A stretch of 64,000 nucleotides of DNA from Tieghemiomyces parasiticus (GCA_027575765.1 JANBPT010000029.1:1-64000), one strand, 5' to 3'. Numbered from the stretch's first letter, positions 1 through 12,425 are shown. Notes: generated from the letters alone by a model not told the origin. A program made the numbers and translations.

Positions 1-132
1 AACTGCGATTCGCTTAAATTGGCCGTCTTCAAGAACGACGTGACTGCGCATACCCTTGGAGCCGAGCTATACGACGCTATCTGTATTTTCGAGGAGCCCA
101 AGCATGAATTCCGGGAACCGAAGAATAATTAG
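1..132 (+). CDS. 3' end of an unrecognised protein-coding gene (partial)
   Basis: Frame 1 is open from the first base to a TAG at 130-132 and gives the last 43 residues of a protein. The tail has mixed hydrophobic and charged residues (for example AVFKNDVTAHTLG and IFEEPKHEF) and ends in a charged, asparagine-rich stretch. Codon use looks coding, and this stretch is richer in G and C than the AT-rich DNA after the stop. Because the gene starts outside the window, neither its family nor its exon structure can be judged. I do not recognise the family. It converges on the kinesin gene, sharing a roughly 500-base 3' intergenic region. Confidence 0.55.
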   Translation, partial: NCDSLKLAVFKNDVTAHTLGAELYDAICIFEEPKHEFREPKNN

Positions 133-634
133 AACGGGTGAGCACGTCGGTGTAATGTTGTGACATGCATGAATGATACCTGAAAACAGTCTCATATAAA
201 ACGGTAATTTTTATTTATAAAAAACATTGCTCTTTACTAGCGGTGGTGAAAAAAGGACTTAAGATTAGGGGTGAGGGGTGCGAGGTAACATGCGTATTAA
301 AACTAGAGCCGATTATAGGCAGGAGGCGGGCGGACGTGGAATACAGTGCGAGGAAGCCTAAACGTGTAAATTGTGAGGAAGATGACTGCGAGGTAAACAT
401 GACGGCCTGGGCCAGTCAACGAAAATTCCAAGGACAGATCAAAGAAGAGAGCGGGGAGGACACTGGACATTACGGGGCAGGACATTTACAGCCATTCACC
501 CGCTCCGGGTGTACTGTGGAACCACAGAGTAGGAGGGGATCGTAACAAATATGGTCGGGACGGGTGGTAATTAAAAAATAATGAAAAAAATCGACCGTGG
601 CAGCAAGTCTTAAATAATCCAAAATATAAAAAGA
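133..634. other. Convergent 3' intergenic region
   Basis: This stretch separates the stop of the left partial gene from the stop of the kinesin. It is locally AT-rich, around 190-235 and 565-630. A TTTATT at 210-215 reads AATAAA on the minus strand and could be a distal poly(A) signal for the kinesin. No gene is visible. The short frames here have no coding character. Confidence 0.5.
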
Positions 635-3600
635 TTACTGCTGCTTGCACTCATCGTTATCAACCGGCGCAGGAGTGACTGAACCGCCGATTGGCGCCAC
701 GCGACTGCGTCTCGGACGTACGGACCGCGGGACGTTGGCACCAACCGGGTTGCCAGCGGCACTGGCGTTGACCTTAGCCAGGCCGTTTTCATCGATCCCG
801 GCGCCCACGCGAGATCGGGTAGAGACCCGTTTAATCGTCGACGGGGGCGGTCCAGCCGCCGCCGCAGCCATGAGCTTGACGTCAAATGGGACCCCACCGT
901 CGGCTAACGACGCCTGCTGCCCGTTGAGTTGCGTGCTCGGCCGGAGTGGCGTCTTGGTTGGCACACCGTGTAGACCACTACCACCGACCTTCTGCGCGGT
1001 GGCCAATTGCGCGCCGAGACGTTCCACTTCCTTGCGCAACCGGTCATTGTCGGTCTGCAGTTCGTGGATACTCGAGGTAAGCTGCCGAGTCTTGGTGATC
1101 TCGTTGTTCTTGGCGAGCATGAGGGTCCGGTATTCCTGCTTCAGTCGCTGGTTCTCGCGTTGGAGGGTAGCGATCTCCTGCTGGAAGGTGAGCGTAAGTG
1201 CCTGGCGGTGGTCCAGCGTATCGTTGTTGGCGTCGAGTTCCGCCGCCAGGGTGTCACCACGCCCGCCGCTCATACCATGGGTGGCGTGGGAGTTGGAACC
1301 CGCTGCCGCCGCCTCCTGTTCAGCCTGGGCCAGTTTGCGGTTGGCCTGCTCGGCTTCGCCCTCGCGTTGCTGCAGTAGCTGTTGAAGATCCATGAGTTGC
1401 TGCTGCTTTCCCTGTACCGTCGACTGAAGTTCCCGGAAACGGGCCTCGTATTCGGCCGCCAGCTTGCGCGTCTTCTTTTGTTCATGGCGGTAGGCCAGCT
1501 TCCACTTTTCGAGCTCCGCCTTCTGGTGGTCAATTTGTTGCTGTGGTGGGCCAGTGACGCAACAAGGGAAGAGGAAGGGGGTAGAAATGAGTTAGTGATC
1601 ACATCTTCTGTCATTAACTAGCGGTGATGTGCCAAGGCGCCCTAAACCATACCAATTCATGATAGCAAAGCGAAAACCAGGCCCTCAAAATACTTACCTT
1701 ACGGATGGCTTCCTCGCTCTTAAGCTCAGCAACCTGTTTGGTCAGTTCCTTTCGCTCAGACTTGGCGGTGCGAATTTTCTCGGTGAGCTCAAACAGTTGG
1801 GTGCGCACCTCCACTTTGGACACCTTGAGCGCTTTGATGGCCGTCTCCCCGTCGGCGACGGACCGGTGAAGAGCATCCCGTTCGGCCTCAAGCCGCTCGG
1901 CGGTGGCCCGCAGCTGGGCCACCTCTGCATTGTGAGACTCGGCCGTCCCGATATAGCTGGTCAACTGGGCTTCGAGGGCGAGTCGGGTCTCCGCGGCCTG
2001 TTGCTCGACAGTCGCGAGGGCCTCGGCATGCTGTGCCCCCATCGTGGTCATCTGGAGTCGGAGATCGTTGGCTTGGGCTTCATACTCGGCACTGCGCGCG
2101 GCATGATCGGCCACCGCGGCTTCGTGGTCAATCAGCCGGGCTTGGAGCTCAGCAATCGTGGTAGTCTGGGCCTCGATTTGTCCGTCGAAAGTAGCCTGCA
2201 GCTCGGCCAGCTTGGCTTCGAGCTGGTTTCGGATATCCTCGTTGGCGGCGAGCTGGGTAGTCAGATCCGTAAGGCGGGCCTCCCCTTCCGTGATGCGACA
2301 TTGGGAGGCGTCACGCTCGGCTTGCAGTTCGGCCAAGGCGGCGTCCTGTTCATTAGTTTGGGCCTGGAGAGCTTCTAACCGAGCCGTCATTTCTATCTCG
2401 GCCTCGGACCGGCTGCGGGCCTCTTCGGCCCGGAAGGTGGTTAGTTCCCCACGAACCGTCTCAATCTCTACTATGGCACTTGCGTGGGCGGTCCGTGCTG
2501 CCAAAAGTTCACCTTGTAGCTGCTCGAGTTCCAGGGCACGTTCGGTGGCCAAAGATTCGACACTGGCGTGCTGGGCGACGACGGCGGTGTAGCGTTCACG
2601 TTCGGCAGCCAAGTGACTTTCGGCGTCTCGCAAAGCGGCCTGGAGGTGGGTCCGGGATTCATCGAGGGCAACCTGGCCCTGCACCGCGTCATCGCGGAGC
2701 TGTTGGAGTTCAGACCGTGCCGCGTCGCGCTCGCGGTGGGCTTCAGCGAGCTCACTCGTCAGTTGGTTCACCTGGACCCGGTGCTCCTCGGCTGCAGTAT
2801 AGGCTGCGAGGAGCTCCGTTTGCAGGGCTTCACCCTTAATGATAAGTTCGTCTATACGGGCGGAGGATAGGGTGACCAGTTCGATTTGCTGCTGCTCATG
2901 AGCGGCCACCTTGGCCTCCAGCTCAGCCTTGATGGCTTCCAGGCGGCTAGTGAGAGTGCGGGTCTCGTCAAGCTCCATGGTCTGGGCCGCCAGCTGGGCG
3001 GTGAGAGCCTCGAGGCGGGCCTGCTCATGAGCGGTGTCCTCTGGGCTGCGGAGGGTGGCGGTTTGAGTTGCCAGCTCGTCCCGCAGGGTGGCCAGCTGGG
3101 CATTAAGTTCAGCCGTGCGACGCTCGGCGGCGGACCTTTCGTCAGTTAGAGTGGCCTCGACACGGGCCAGGGCCGCGGTATGGTTAGCGCAAATGACTGC
3201 CTGGTCCTGACAGGCCAGCATGGCGCGGTCTCGATCGGCCCGGTCGGTATCGCGCTCAGTTTGAAGCCGGATCATCGCCTCGGTGCTTTCGCGTACAACA
3301 CTTTCCAAGGCCCCTAGTTCCGCCTGGAGGCCAGCTAGGGTGGTCTTGCGCTCGGCCTGCAGCTGTATGTGGGCCTCACGAGCCTCCTGGGTCTCAGTGC
3401 GGGCCGTATCAACTTCCATCGCCGTAGCGGTCAGCCGTTCGGTCAACGTGTTACATTGCTCGCGCAAACCAGTCTCCGCCTCCTTCGCCTGGGCGAGCTG
3501 GGCGGCCAGGTCGAGTACCGTGGCTTCGCGGTCGGCCAGCGTGTTGCGCAGGTCGACTTCAGTACTCTCGGTCTCCTCACGCCAAGCCTCTAGGATCTCG

Positions 3601-6600
3601 GCGGTCTGGCACTCCTGCTCCTGCAGCTCCCGATGACTAGTGGTCAACGTGTCGTAGTCATCGCGGAGCTGTTGCAGCTCAGACTCCAACGTTGTTGAGC
3701 AGCTGAGGACGGCCTCCAGCCGCTGCGTGAGCTCTGCCTCACACTGGACCATGGTCGTGGCCATCTGGTCAAGCTGACTGGTGAGGGTCTCTTCGCGCTG
3801 GCGCTGCTCGTGAAGGGTGCGGCGGTCAGCCGTCAGCGCCTCGCGGAGCTCGTGAATCATGGTTGTCTTGTCGCACGCCTCCTCAGCGGCCCCGGTACGG
3901 AATGCGGCGAATTCGGCCAGTGTGGTCTCTAATCGCGATTTCAGGGTTGTCAGCTCCTCCGTGGCGACCGCAGTCGACTGGGCAGTGCGGTCAGCCTGGG
4001 CGCGGTCGAGGGCAGTCTGCTGTTCAGTCACGGTAGCCGTCATGGCGGCCAGTTCTTCTTGGAACCGGGCGGTCATGGTCTCGAGCTCGGAGGTGAGCCT
4101 ATCAACGTCATGAGCTGCGGTGGTGCGGGCTACGGCCAGTTCGCCCCTCAGCTGGTCCAGAGCGGCGGTATGTGCGTCCTGGGTTCCAACTAGGGCTTGG
4201 GTGGCCGCCTGGACTGCCTCTCGCAGCCGGTCGAGTTCAGCCGCCTGGCTGGCCTGGGTCTCTTCCCGCGTCCGCATTGCTGTGGTTAGCTCGGCAATGC
4301 GGACCAGCGCAGCGTCCAGCTCGCCCTGGATTTGCAAGCGGGCGGCCTCAACTGCGACCTGGTCGGCGCGGCTGGCGGATAACTCGGCACCCAGGGCAGC
4401 GACTGCCACACGGCTCTCGCGTATGATTTCCTGCGCAAACGCCTCCAGGGCCGCATAATCCGCCTGTAATGCGTGGAGGGCCGTACGGAGAGGGCCGGTG
4501 GCCGCAGCATGGTCGGCCAGGCGCCGGTTGCGGTCGACCCGCTCGGCCTCGAGGGTGGCGATGCGGGCGTGACCCTCATCAACGGTCGTGCGTAAGAGGG
4601 CCAGCTCGGCCTCGTATTCCTTCCGCTGGGCAGCGTGCGTGGCATCATTTTCGGTGGTGGTGGCCTGGGCGGCCGCAAGGGCGGCTTGCAACTCAGCGGC
4701 TCGCTCCTCATGGGTAGCCAGCGTTGCTCGGACCTGGTCCAGTTCAACGCCGGCGCGTTTGGCCGCCTTGAGCCTGGCCTTGTAGTCCTCCAACTGCTGG
4801 CTGAGCAAGTCTACTTCCATGTGGCCACGGCCTTCGAGCTCGCTGTACTTAACGGTAAGCGCGGTCAACTTGGCGGTGAGTTGCCCGCACTCCGTGTTGT
4901 ACCGGGTCTGCAGCGTGGCATGGGCGGTTTGGAGGGCGACTAGTTCACGTTCACTGAAATCCTGGTCCTCGCGCTGGCGCTTGACGGTCCGCTTGAGGGT
5001 GTTCTTGGTGAAGGCTAGAGCGGCGCGGTAGTTGCGAACGAACTCGTAGAGCGCTTGGAGCTCGTTAGGCAGGTCAACGCGGTTGGCCGTAGGATCGGTG
5101 CCGGTTGACTCAGTTCCATTGACCAGGGTGCGGATCCCCTCCAGAAGACGTGCCTTCTCTCGCTCCAGGGTAGCCAGGGCGGCTCGGTCGTCGTTCCCGC
5201 GGGACCGGGCCTGGAGGACCTCGGCCTGCAGTGCAGTCAGCGCTTTTTGCTGCTCCACGATAGTGGCGAACGTGTTGGGGTGCTGGCTGAGCGGGGGCAA
5301 CGGGACGGTATGGGCTCCGTCGCCGTCGTGACTATTCCCCGGGGCTTCGTCGTCACTCGGGTCCATCTCGCTGGCGCGGCGCTTGGGGGGTCCCCCGGTG
5401 GCACTGCGCGGAGCGTTCAGCCCGTGAGCGGTCGGGGTAGATGGCCCACTGCCGTTGCTGCCGTGGATTGGGGCGACAGCGGCCTCGGTGGCCGTGGCCA
5501 CGGCGACCTGGTACTCTACGAGATTGCCTTTGGTGCCGGGAAACCACGTCTGGCGCCGAATTTTACGCCCGGCGGCGGCGGCGGCGGGTTCAGGACTCCG
5601 AAGTCGCGATGAATCTATGATCATCATCTTGAGTTCCTCGTAGTGTTTCCGCAATCGGTTCTCCTCGTCCTCCTTCTCCCGTAGCTGCCGGCGGATAACC
5701 TCATTGTACTCCTCAATTTGCAGTTTCTGGTGAGTAAGCTTCTCGATCTCGCGAGGCCCGTTCATAGCACGGTACTCGTCCAGCTTCTTCTTGAGCTCCG
5801 AGATCTCCTTGTGGTACACTCGTAGGAGCGCCTCCCCAGTGAGCTCCTCGTTGATCTCGGGCTTATTACACACGTGCTTGGCCCGACTGGCGAATTTTAG
5901 TGTGCTGAGAGTCTCCTCGACGTGGGTGGAGGCCGGCGTAATCGTGCACACGATGGCCGTCTTGGCGTTCCCGCCCAGGGACGGTTCGAGGATGCGCGTC
6001 AATTTGGAGTCGCGGTACGGAATATGGAGGGTGGCACGGTCGACCTCCGTGTCGGTGAGCTTGGCGATAACGGTTCCTAGAGTGAGCAGACTGCGGTTGA
6101 TGTGGGCGCCCTCGCGGAGGCGGACTCCCTCGGCGCCGGTATGTGCCACCCGTTCAGACCCGGCCAGATCCACCAGGTTGAGGCACGACACCTTAACCGC
6201 CCCAGTATAGGTCGCGGGAGACCCCTGGGCGTCCGCGGTATCTCCATGACAGTCCTCGACACTGCGTTCGCGGCTCTCAATGACCATACGAAAGATGGTG
6301 TGCGACCGGCTACTGCGGTCGTTCATATTGGTCTCACCAACGTGGCGGTTACGGTCACCCTGGGCTAACAGTTGGCGCACGTCATGGACAGACATGACAA
6401 TGTTCTCAGTGAGATCACCCACGAAGATGCCGCGGGTAGGGTGCTCATGGATGCGGAGGTGTGTCTTGTGCGGGTTAAGGAGGTCCGTGATAACTTCGTT
6501 ATAAATCTCCAAGAACGAGACTCGCAAAAGATACTCGCGATCCGGGGTCTGCTCGATGCGTTCGAAGATGCGGCGGAGTGACAGGTCGATGATACCGGGC

Positions 6601-6950
6601 TCCTCGGGGATACCGTACATAGTGTGGGTCTTGCCCGAGGAGGTCTGACCGTAGGCGAATATGGTTCCATTGAACCCATCCATGGCACAGTGGATGATGT
6701 CCTGGGCGACCCCGTCAAACACCTCACGGGTGGTCCGGTCAGGGTCGAAGACGTGATCAAATGTGAAGGAGTTGCCCAGTGAGGTCCGACCGGGAGCGTG
6801 GGTATGGAGCTGGGTGAGAGTGTCGTTCTGTACCGACCAGGCGTTCTGGGTTCCAGGGGCGCGCAATTCGCGGGCGTTCAGCGGGCGTAACCGGACCGTC
6901 ACGTTGATGTGGTCAGCGCCCGGTAGGGCCGCCGCGTCTTTGGGTTCCAT
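635..6950 (-). CDS. Kinesin-7 (CENP-E-like) motor with very long coiled coil, 2 exons
   Basis: This is a plus-end-directed-type kinesin of about 2052 residues. Exon 1 is 6950-1698 and exon 2 is 1540-635. The intron (1697-1541, 157 bp, phase 0) has a GTAAGT donor and a CCACAG acceptor. The start is the ATG at 6948-6950; the frame continues upstream without another ATG. The motor domain occupies residues 14-365, with P-loop GQTSSGKT (101-108), switch I NMNDRSSRSH (208-217) and switch II DLAGSE (261-266). The following segment IPYRDSKLTRILEPSLGG is typical of kinesin-7. Residues from about 370 to 1950 are almost pure heptad coiled coil rich in A, E, L, Q, T and R. The tail is basic and Ser/Pro/Arg-rich (SRVGAG, RSVRPRRSR). 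CENP-E proteins link kinetochores to microtubule plus ends; a fungal kinesin-7 role in spindle or cytoplasmic microtubules is an inference. Without splicing the protein would end in an unrelated 27-residue read-through. Confidence 0.93.
1541..1697 (-). other. Spliceosomal intron in the kinesin gene
   Basis: The minus strand reads CGTAAG|GTAAGT at 1698/1697 and CCCACCACAG|CAACAA at 1541/1540. Both exons are in phase 0 and coiled-coil heptads continue across the join. Reading through gives a stop at 1614-1616 after residues unlike the rest of the coil. Confidence 0.9.
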
Positions 6951-9277
6951 GGCGACCGGCCGATGGATATGTGTGCCTTTGCTTGCGGGAAAGGGGAGGG
7001 GACGGGCTTTGAATCGGGGAATCAAGCAGTGGCAGATTAATAAGCAGGTAGACGGGCGTTTGGATACAGCGACTAGTGGGGTGCACTCGAGGGTTAATGG
7101 TTGACCAATGTCGGGCCAGGTTGATTAGGGGTAGGTCGGTGGTATGAGGTTTGGCTATTTGAAGGCGCCAGAGGGTAGGGATCACATGTATGAGGGATGG
7201 GGCGAAAATGTGTGAGGGTTCGCATTCAGGCACCATAACAACCGCAGCGGTCGGTTCGGCGTCCAAAGAGAATAATCGGCCAAGGAGCTGGGCACAAGCA
7301 CTGACCTAATAGGGCGGACATCTATCGCTCAGTCTTCAGCCCCTGGCGTTCCATGCAGCACGAACTTTGTTTACCTTTTTAGCTGTGCTGATGAGTCCAA
7401 TCAGCTGGAGTGGGATGGGAGGAAAAGCATAAGGCCAGATTCGCCCCCCCCCCCATCAACTCCCTGTCCACAGTGATTGGAAATCGTAATTCCGCTACTC
7501 CAGGTGATGGACCTAAAAATAATGACATCCTATCTAAGCAGCGTACCTGAGGGGCAGGCCTAAACGTGCTCCGACATTGCCCCCATCACTCGACTTAAAA
7601 AAGCAACTTAGTGCCCAGCCTGTCGTACAGCACAGTCCTACGGCATTACCCAGCCGCCCGGACACTGCTGTTAAACGATTCCAACCTTGTATCCTGCGAT
7701 TATCTTTACTATACTACTATCAGTTGCGCAGTTAGGTAAGACGCTCGACCGTTCGGATTTCGATCCAGGGCAATCTTTATTGATATCTCTGCAGTACTCT
7801 TTTAAGCTACAAAACTTCTCTGGAGAACAAACCCGGGGAAACCTAGGCGCCCACGCCTACCTTCTGGTAGCGTTAGTACCAACCTACAAACTTGATATCC
7901 TTCGGATGCCATATGAATCAGGTAGGAAGGTCTGCCTCTGATACACACCATCGCTAAATGATGTTGTGGAAGCGGCCACCAAGATCCTAATTGGGAGAAC
8001 GAGGCAACTGCCGCCACCAGCTGACGCGCTTTTGCCGAGTACAGATGGTACTTTGGGCATTGAAGCTCGCTAAGCACAGCCAGTACGCCAAAGCGGGGAG
8101 CGATCGTGAAGAGTTTACACAGATACACCATATGTGCCCCGCTCCTCCAAGTGGGATGGTCTACTGCTTTAGGGTAGGTTTTAGTGTGATAAGCACCAGT
8201 GGCATTCATATTGGAGGACGGGCAGTTCTCCAATAACAGCCCCCAGCCCAGACCACGGCTCAGAGTACGGCTGTGCGTGGACGACCGACTCTCAACAGTG
8301 GCCCTTGACCAATAGGCCACCTGGTTCGATGCCGGCTTGGCAGACCGGCCTTCTGGCTGTCCTCGCCCTGCCGCTTTCTGTCTTAGCAATATGCCACGAC
8401 TCTTAGCCTGCACTGTATATCTACATCTATTCACACCTTCCCGGGGTCTCGTTCCAATTCCCCGGCTGACCTTCACGGCTTTCCGGTATGCCCCTGTCTC
8501 GGATGTGTACCACCCTTGCCGCCCTCGACGACGTAGGGAGCTTCAGGGCAGCACTCGGTCGCCTGCGGTGCTTCCGTGCACCAGCCAAACGCTCCAGCAT
8601 CGCCTACTACGTCGTGACCGTCAACCCCTAGCCTCTTACTACACCTACACGCGTACGTACTGGGTATCCCCAACTGTCAACCAGAGTCCACGGATTCGTG
8701 GTAGCCTTCCTTACTTCTCCCACCGCACGCCCACGCCGCGTCCTCCCTCCGCTACAGGACCGATTCTTCTATCCCCTTCCGACCCACCTGCCGCGATCCC
8801 TCGCACCCGCCATCCCACCCTCGCGCGAATTCCGATCTCCATCCTTCCGCCCTCGCAACTGCCAGTCGAACGTCCTCATCCCACCTACGCCGTTCATCTT
8901 TTTTTTCTCATCTTGGCCTCTATGCATGAGTCGCACAGTTACTAGAATTGGGCCCCGGCAATCACCGTTTTACATTATTGCACTTTCCGCGTTACCTAGT
9001 CGCCACGTTGTTTGCTAGCCTTTACCTCCTATCCGCCACTGGCCTTCCGACACGCCCTGTATACCGTTGTAGATTTCCCTCATTAACTTGTAGCCGATTT
9101 CCCTTCCCGCACCTGAGCGCCGACCCGCAAGGCCCACCCGTTACCCTGATCCCCCCACTCCCATCACCCCTGCGCCCGACCCCCCGTTTTTTTTGCCATA
9201 GTGCTTCCGTTCTATCCACCCGCCTCCTCCCCTCGAATCTGATCCCCTAGTAGCCATTCTTATCTCCTCTGACCACC
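6951..9277. promoter_or_regulatory. Divergent intergenic region and 5' leaders of the kinesin and the RGG protein
   Basis: The 2.3 kb between two divergent starts. About 6951-7270 is purine-rich on the + strand (pyrimidine-rich on the kinesin strand). About 8390-9277 is strongly C/T-rich on the + strand and leads to the Kozak context CACCATGG at 9278. A C run lies at 7446-7454. Open frames across 7800-9250 lack ATG support or family resemblance and follow from the base skew. I see no tRNA; the GTTCGATGC at 8322 has no matching acceptor stem. Confidence 0.5.
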
Positions 9278-11254
9278 ATGGCCAAAGCCAAAAAGACGCC
9301 GGTCAGCGCGGACGCCGCGCGCAAGAAGCGTGATGTCGATGCCCCGAACGACTCTCCCAACTCCACCCCCGCCGTTTCCCTCTCCAACTCCACCTCTGAG
9401 TCACAGCTATCCGCGGCCCTGCGCCACTGCCTCGCCGTCGTGACTGACGCCCTCGCGCACAACTCTAGCCAGGGTAGCATGCAGCCGCTGGCCGACCTCC
9501 AGAAGGCTCTCACTCGCGCCGCTCAATCTGATCCTGTCGCTGATGCCCATAGCGAGGTGGACGCTGACATCCTTACCCAGCTCATCCACGACGTTTACCT
9601 GCTCAGCGCCGTGTATCCGGACCTCAAGGCCAGCCTGGCCTTCACTACCGTCGAGCAGCAGGCCCTTGATAAGCTGTACCCCTTCCTGCTGTCCCATGCT
9701 GCCGTCAGCAAGGATACCTACCCCGCGCCCCTGCCTGCCCCCGTGGTGCGTGTGGTCCGCCTAATCCACGCCGGCTCCCCTCAGTCAGCTGACTACGCGG
9801 AGGGCCTCACCCTCAGCTACTTGGACGTTCAGCACCTGCTCGATCGCCTCCACCGCCAGGGTCAAGGCCAGGCCCCGCGCTTGCCCTTCAAGAGTATTCT
9901 CAAGTCCGCCGCCGCCGAGTTCAAGCCCTCGCGCCCGTCGAGCAAGCGCGCCGAGACCGCCACCCCTACCCTACCTGCTGCGACTCCATTCCGCGCCATG
10001 AACCAGTTCGTGCCGCTGGACCACGCGACCTCGCTCCGCAAGTACATCATCGTGCCCGCCAGCGGTATTAAGTTCACCCTCCCCTCGGTGATCTTTGATG
10101 CCCCAGTCGCCGACTCTGAAGCAGCGGAGGCCCAACTACCAGCCCCCGTCGTAGTGGCCCCCACCCCCAAGGACCCCGCCCCACCCGTGGGCTGGACCGA
10201 CCCTGCGGTTGTTCCCACCGACGTCCCCGCCGTGCCTATCCCTGTGACCAGTGTCCCGCACGAGGTCTACGGCGCGCACACTCACGCGCCCCTGGCCCCC
10301 TATGCTGGGGGCTGGGCCCACCCGGGCATGTGGCTGCCATCCCCAGCTGAGGGCACTGACGGATCGGCGGGAACCCCCGGGTCCGCGTCCCCCATGCCCA
10401 CCCCGGGCAGCGAGACTGCCGGAGACACTACAGTGCATGCGCCCTACCTTATGTACCCGCCTGCCTACCCGGTCCTTGGTAGCGGCGTCGAGGGAGCCGA
10501 CGTCCCGGCGCATGTGTCTCAGGCCGGCCCCTATGCCCACTACCCGCAAGGCCTGCCCTACCCCCATGCCTCGCCTTACGGACCCGAGGGCGAAGCGCCT
10601 AACGGCATGCCGATGGGGTACTCGCCCGTTTTTGATCCCAATTGGCATCAGCACCAGCACCCACAACATCACCATCACCACCCGCAACCGCCGCTGCCGC
10701 CGCCCGGGCCTTTCCCCAACGCTGGGACCTCCGAGGAAGCCGCTGAGGGCGCTGACATGCCCCGTCACCAAAGTACTAGTAGCAACAGCAGCGTGACTGG
10801 CAACCCCGGGGCCGACCCCAACCATCCTTCCAACGGTGGTGCCGCTTACTCCATGTACCCGCCGTACTCGAGCCAGACGCCCTCTATGACCATGTACGGT
10901 AGCCAGCCCTACCCGGGCATGCCCCTTCCCAACCCGAGCATGTACGGCCATCACCAGTCCTACTATTACCCGCACCCTAACGGCCCCGTGCCATCTCACC
11001 ACGGCGGTCCCCCGCACCGCCATCCCGCTGGTGGTAACCCAAACTACCCAACCGGCCCTGGTGGCGGCCGGCCCCGGGGAGGTGGTAACGCCAGTGGTGG
11101 TGGTTACAAATCCCGGGGTGGCGGCAGCGGTGGTGGCGGAGGTAAGGCCGGCAACTACTACCGAGGCGGGTCGCCCAACTTCCGGGGTGGCTACCGCGCC
11201 CCCAACTACCAGCCCCGTCCTCCTGCCCCGGCTAATCCGACCCCGCAAACCTAG
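9278..11254 (+). CDS. Proline/glycine-rich protein with C-terminal RGG tail, probable RNA-binding
   Basis: A single-exon protein of 658 residues with an optimal start context (ACCATGG). The first 25 residues are basic and lysine-rich. Residues of about 40-200 look helical and globular, with many A, L, H and D. Residues of about 290-560 are disordered: P, G, Y, S and H, with a histidine/glutamine run (HQHQHPQHHHHH) and repeated tyrosines (YPP, YGP). Residues of about 585-640 form glycine-rich RGG/RGGG repeats (GGGRPRGGG, YKSRGGGSGGGGG, YYRGGSPNFRGGY). RGG tails with tyrosine-rich disordered regions are common in proteins that bind mRNA and enter ribonucleoprotein granules; that role is inferred. 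The N-terminal domain is not one I can assign, though the overall organisation recalls Caprin-like or Scd6-like proteins. Long apparent frames on the opposite strand are shadows of its GC-rich codons. Confidence 0.85.
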   Translation: MAKAKKTPVSADAARKKRDVDAPNDSPNSTPAVSLSNSTSESQLSAALRHCLAVVTDALAHNSSQGSMQPLADLQKALTRAAQSDPVADAHSEVDADILTQLIHDVYLLSAVYPDLKASLAFTTVEQQALDKLYPFLLSHAAVSKDTYPAPLPAPVVRVVRLIHAGSPQSADYAEGLTLSYLDVQHLLDRLHRQGQGQAPRLPFKSILKSAAAEFKPSRPSSKRAETATPTLPAATPFRAMNQFVPLDHATSLRKYIIVPASGIKFTLPSVIFDAPVADSEAAEAQLPAPVVVAPTPKDPAPPVGWTDPAVVPTDVPAVPIPVTSVPHEVYGAHTHAPLAPYAGGWAHPGMWLPSPAEGTDGSAGTPGSASPMPTPGSETAGDTTVHAPYLMYPPAYPVLGSGVEGADVPAHVSQAGPYAHYPQGLPYPHASPYGPEGEAPNGMPMGYSPVFDPNWHQHQHPQHHHHHPQPPLPPPGPFPNAGTSEEAAEGADMPRHQSTSSNSSVTGNPGADPNHPSNGGAAYSMYPPYSSQTPSMTMYGSQPYPGMPLPNPSMYGHHQSYYYPHPNGPVPSHHGGPPHRHPAGGNPNYPTGPGGGRPRGGGNASGGGYKSRGGGSGGGGGKAGNYYRGGSPNFRGGYRAPNYQPRPPAPANPTPQT

Positions 11255-12425
11255 TCGCGGTGCTTAGTGATCCAGCGTTCGTATACCCATGGACCTGTAA
11301 GACCCACCCGTGACTACACCACATTTACCGGGGGCTTACGATTTATCGGCCTTGTGGTGTGACGAAAGTTAAAGCGCCAATATGGCCCCGCCCCTCGTTG
11401 GACGTTAATGCAAGGGCCCGTCCCCGATTGCATCCCCTGCTAGAGGTCGCGGGACTCCTCCCTCCACCGCCCTCTCTCTGCGCTTCGGCACAGATCTTCA
11501 CACATCTATATTTTTTTCCCCTATGGCCTCTGGAACACCCCCTATCTTTGATATATCCGCCCGGCTGCCGCCCCTCTTTTTACAGCTCTTTACTATGGGA
11601 CGCCATATACTGCGTGTACCCTCTCCGCCCACCTTCCCCCCCCCGCAACGCGACCTTTTCCTCACCTCCCACCCGACTGTCCAGCGCCGCCCGGCCTCGC
11701 CTTGTACCATGCTACTGCTATCTCATCCCTGCCGCCTCTAGCCTCCCCCCTCCTCCATCTCCACTCGCGCTCAATACTCTTTGGTTGTACCCAATGATTC
11801 TTTTTCTTCGTTTCACCTCGCTTTATAAAACAAAATTTTCCGAGGTTGGGCATTGTTGCCACCGACCAATCCCGCCTACAGCACAGTGATTGGTCGATGA
11901 TGGGGAATTAACATACGATGGAAGTCAATCTACGCTTGTTGTGATCAAGTAAAGAAAAACCTCTAACTTCATTCAAGTGTTGGTATGATCATCATGACCA
12001 AGTACTATCTAATATACGTAGCCATGGTGTGTATTCGGTACGCCTCGCTGTGCAGCGTGGCCGTTATAGTCGACCATCTTTTTTTTTAATAATCTACTTT
12101 GCCGGCGGGTGGGGTATATCGGAATGTTGGAAACAGAGGAGGAAGAAACATGGGCGAAGGTGGGAGGTGTCGTGTGCGGGCGGGTCTGAGAAGAAAAAAG
12201 CTAAAGTAAAGATAGAAAAGGTATTAAAAAAAAAAGAAGTGGGGGAGGCGGGCGGAGTTCGACACCACCTGCCCTGCGAGTGGGTTAGCGATAATACAGT
12301 CCCTAGTACGGACGGGAGGGAGGGAAAAGGAGGAGGAGGGGTGATGGTGGTGGTGGAAAGATGGCGGTCGGGAGGCAATATACTCGGGAGAGGAGGCGGG
12401 TGCCAAACGGGAGAGGTGGAGGTGT
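11255..12425. other. Convergent 3' intergenic region
   Basis: This lies between the stops of the RGG protein and the MAP kinase kinase. About 11360-11830 is C/T-rich on the + strand and about 12120-12425 is G/A-rich, so both 3' flanks have base skew. A T run (12079-12087) and an A run (12227-12236) occur. On the minus strand a GTATGG near 12445 and a CTCGCAG near 12275 look like splice sites. Using them would remove the conserved kinase C-terminus, so I do not use them. Confidence 0.45.

Noticed and set aside
8281..8350. tRNA-like T-arm (GGTTCGATGCC)
   Set aside because: The outer pair of the T stem fails and no complementary acceptor stem lies upstream.
7802..8476. 224-codon minus frame between the kinesin and the RGG protein
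   Set aside because: No ATG at its start, no domain, and it overlaps the presumed leader of the RGG gene.
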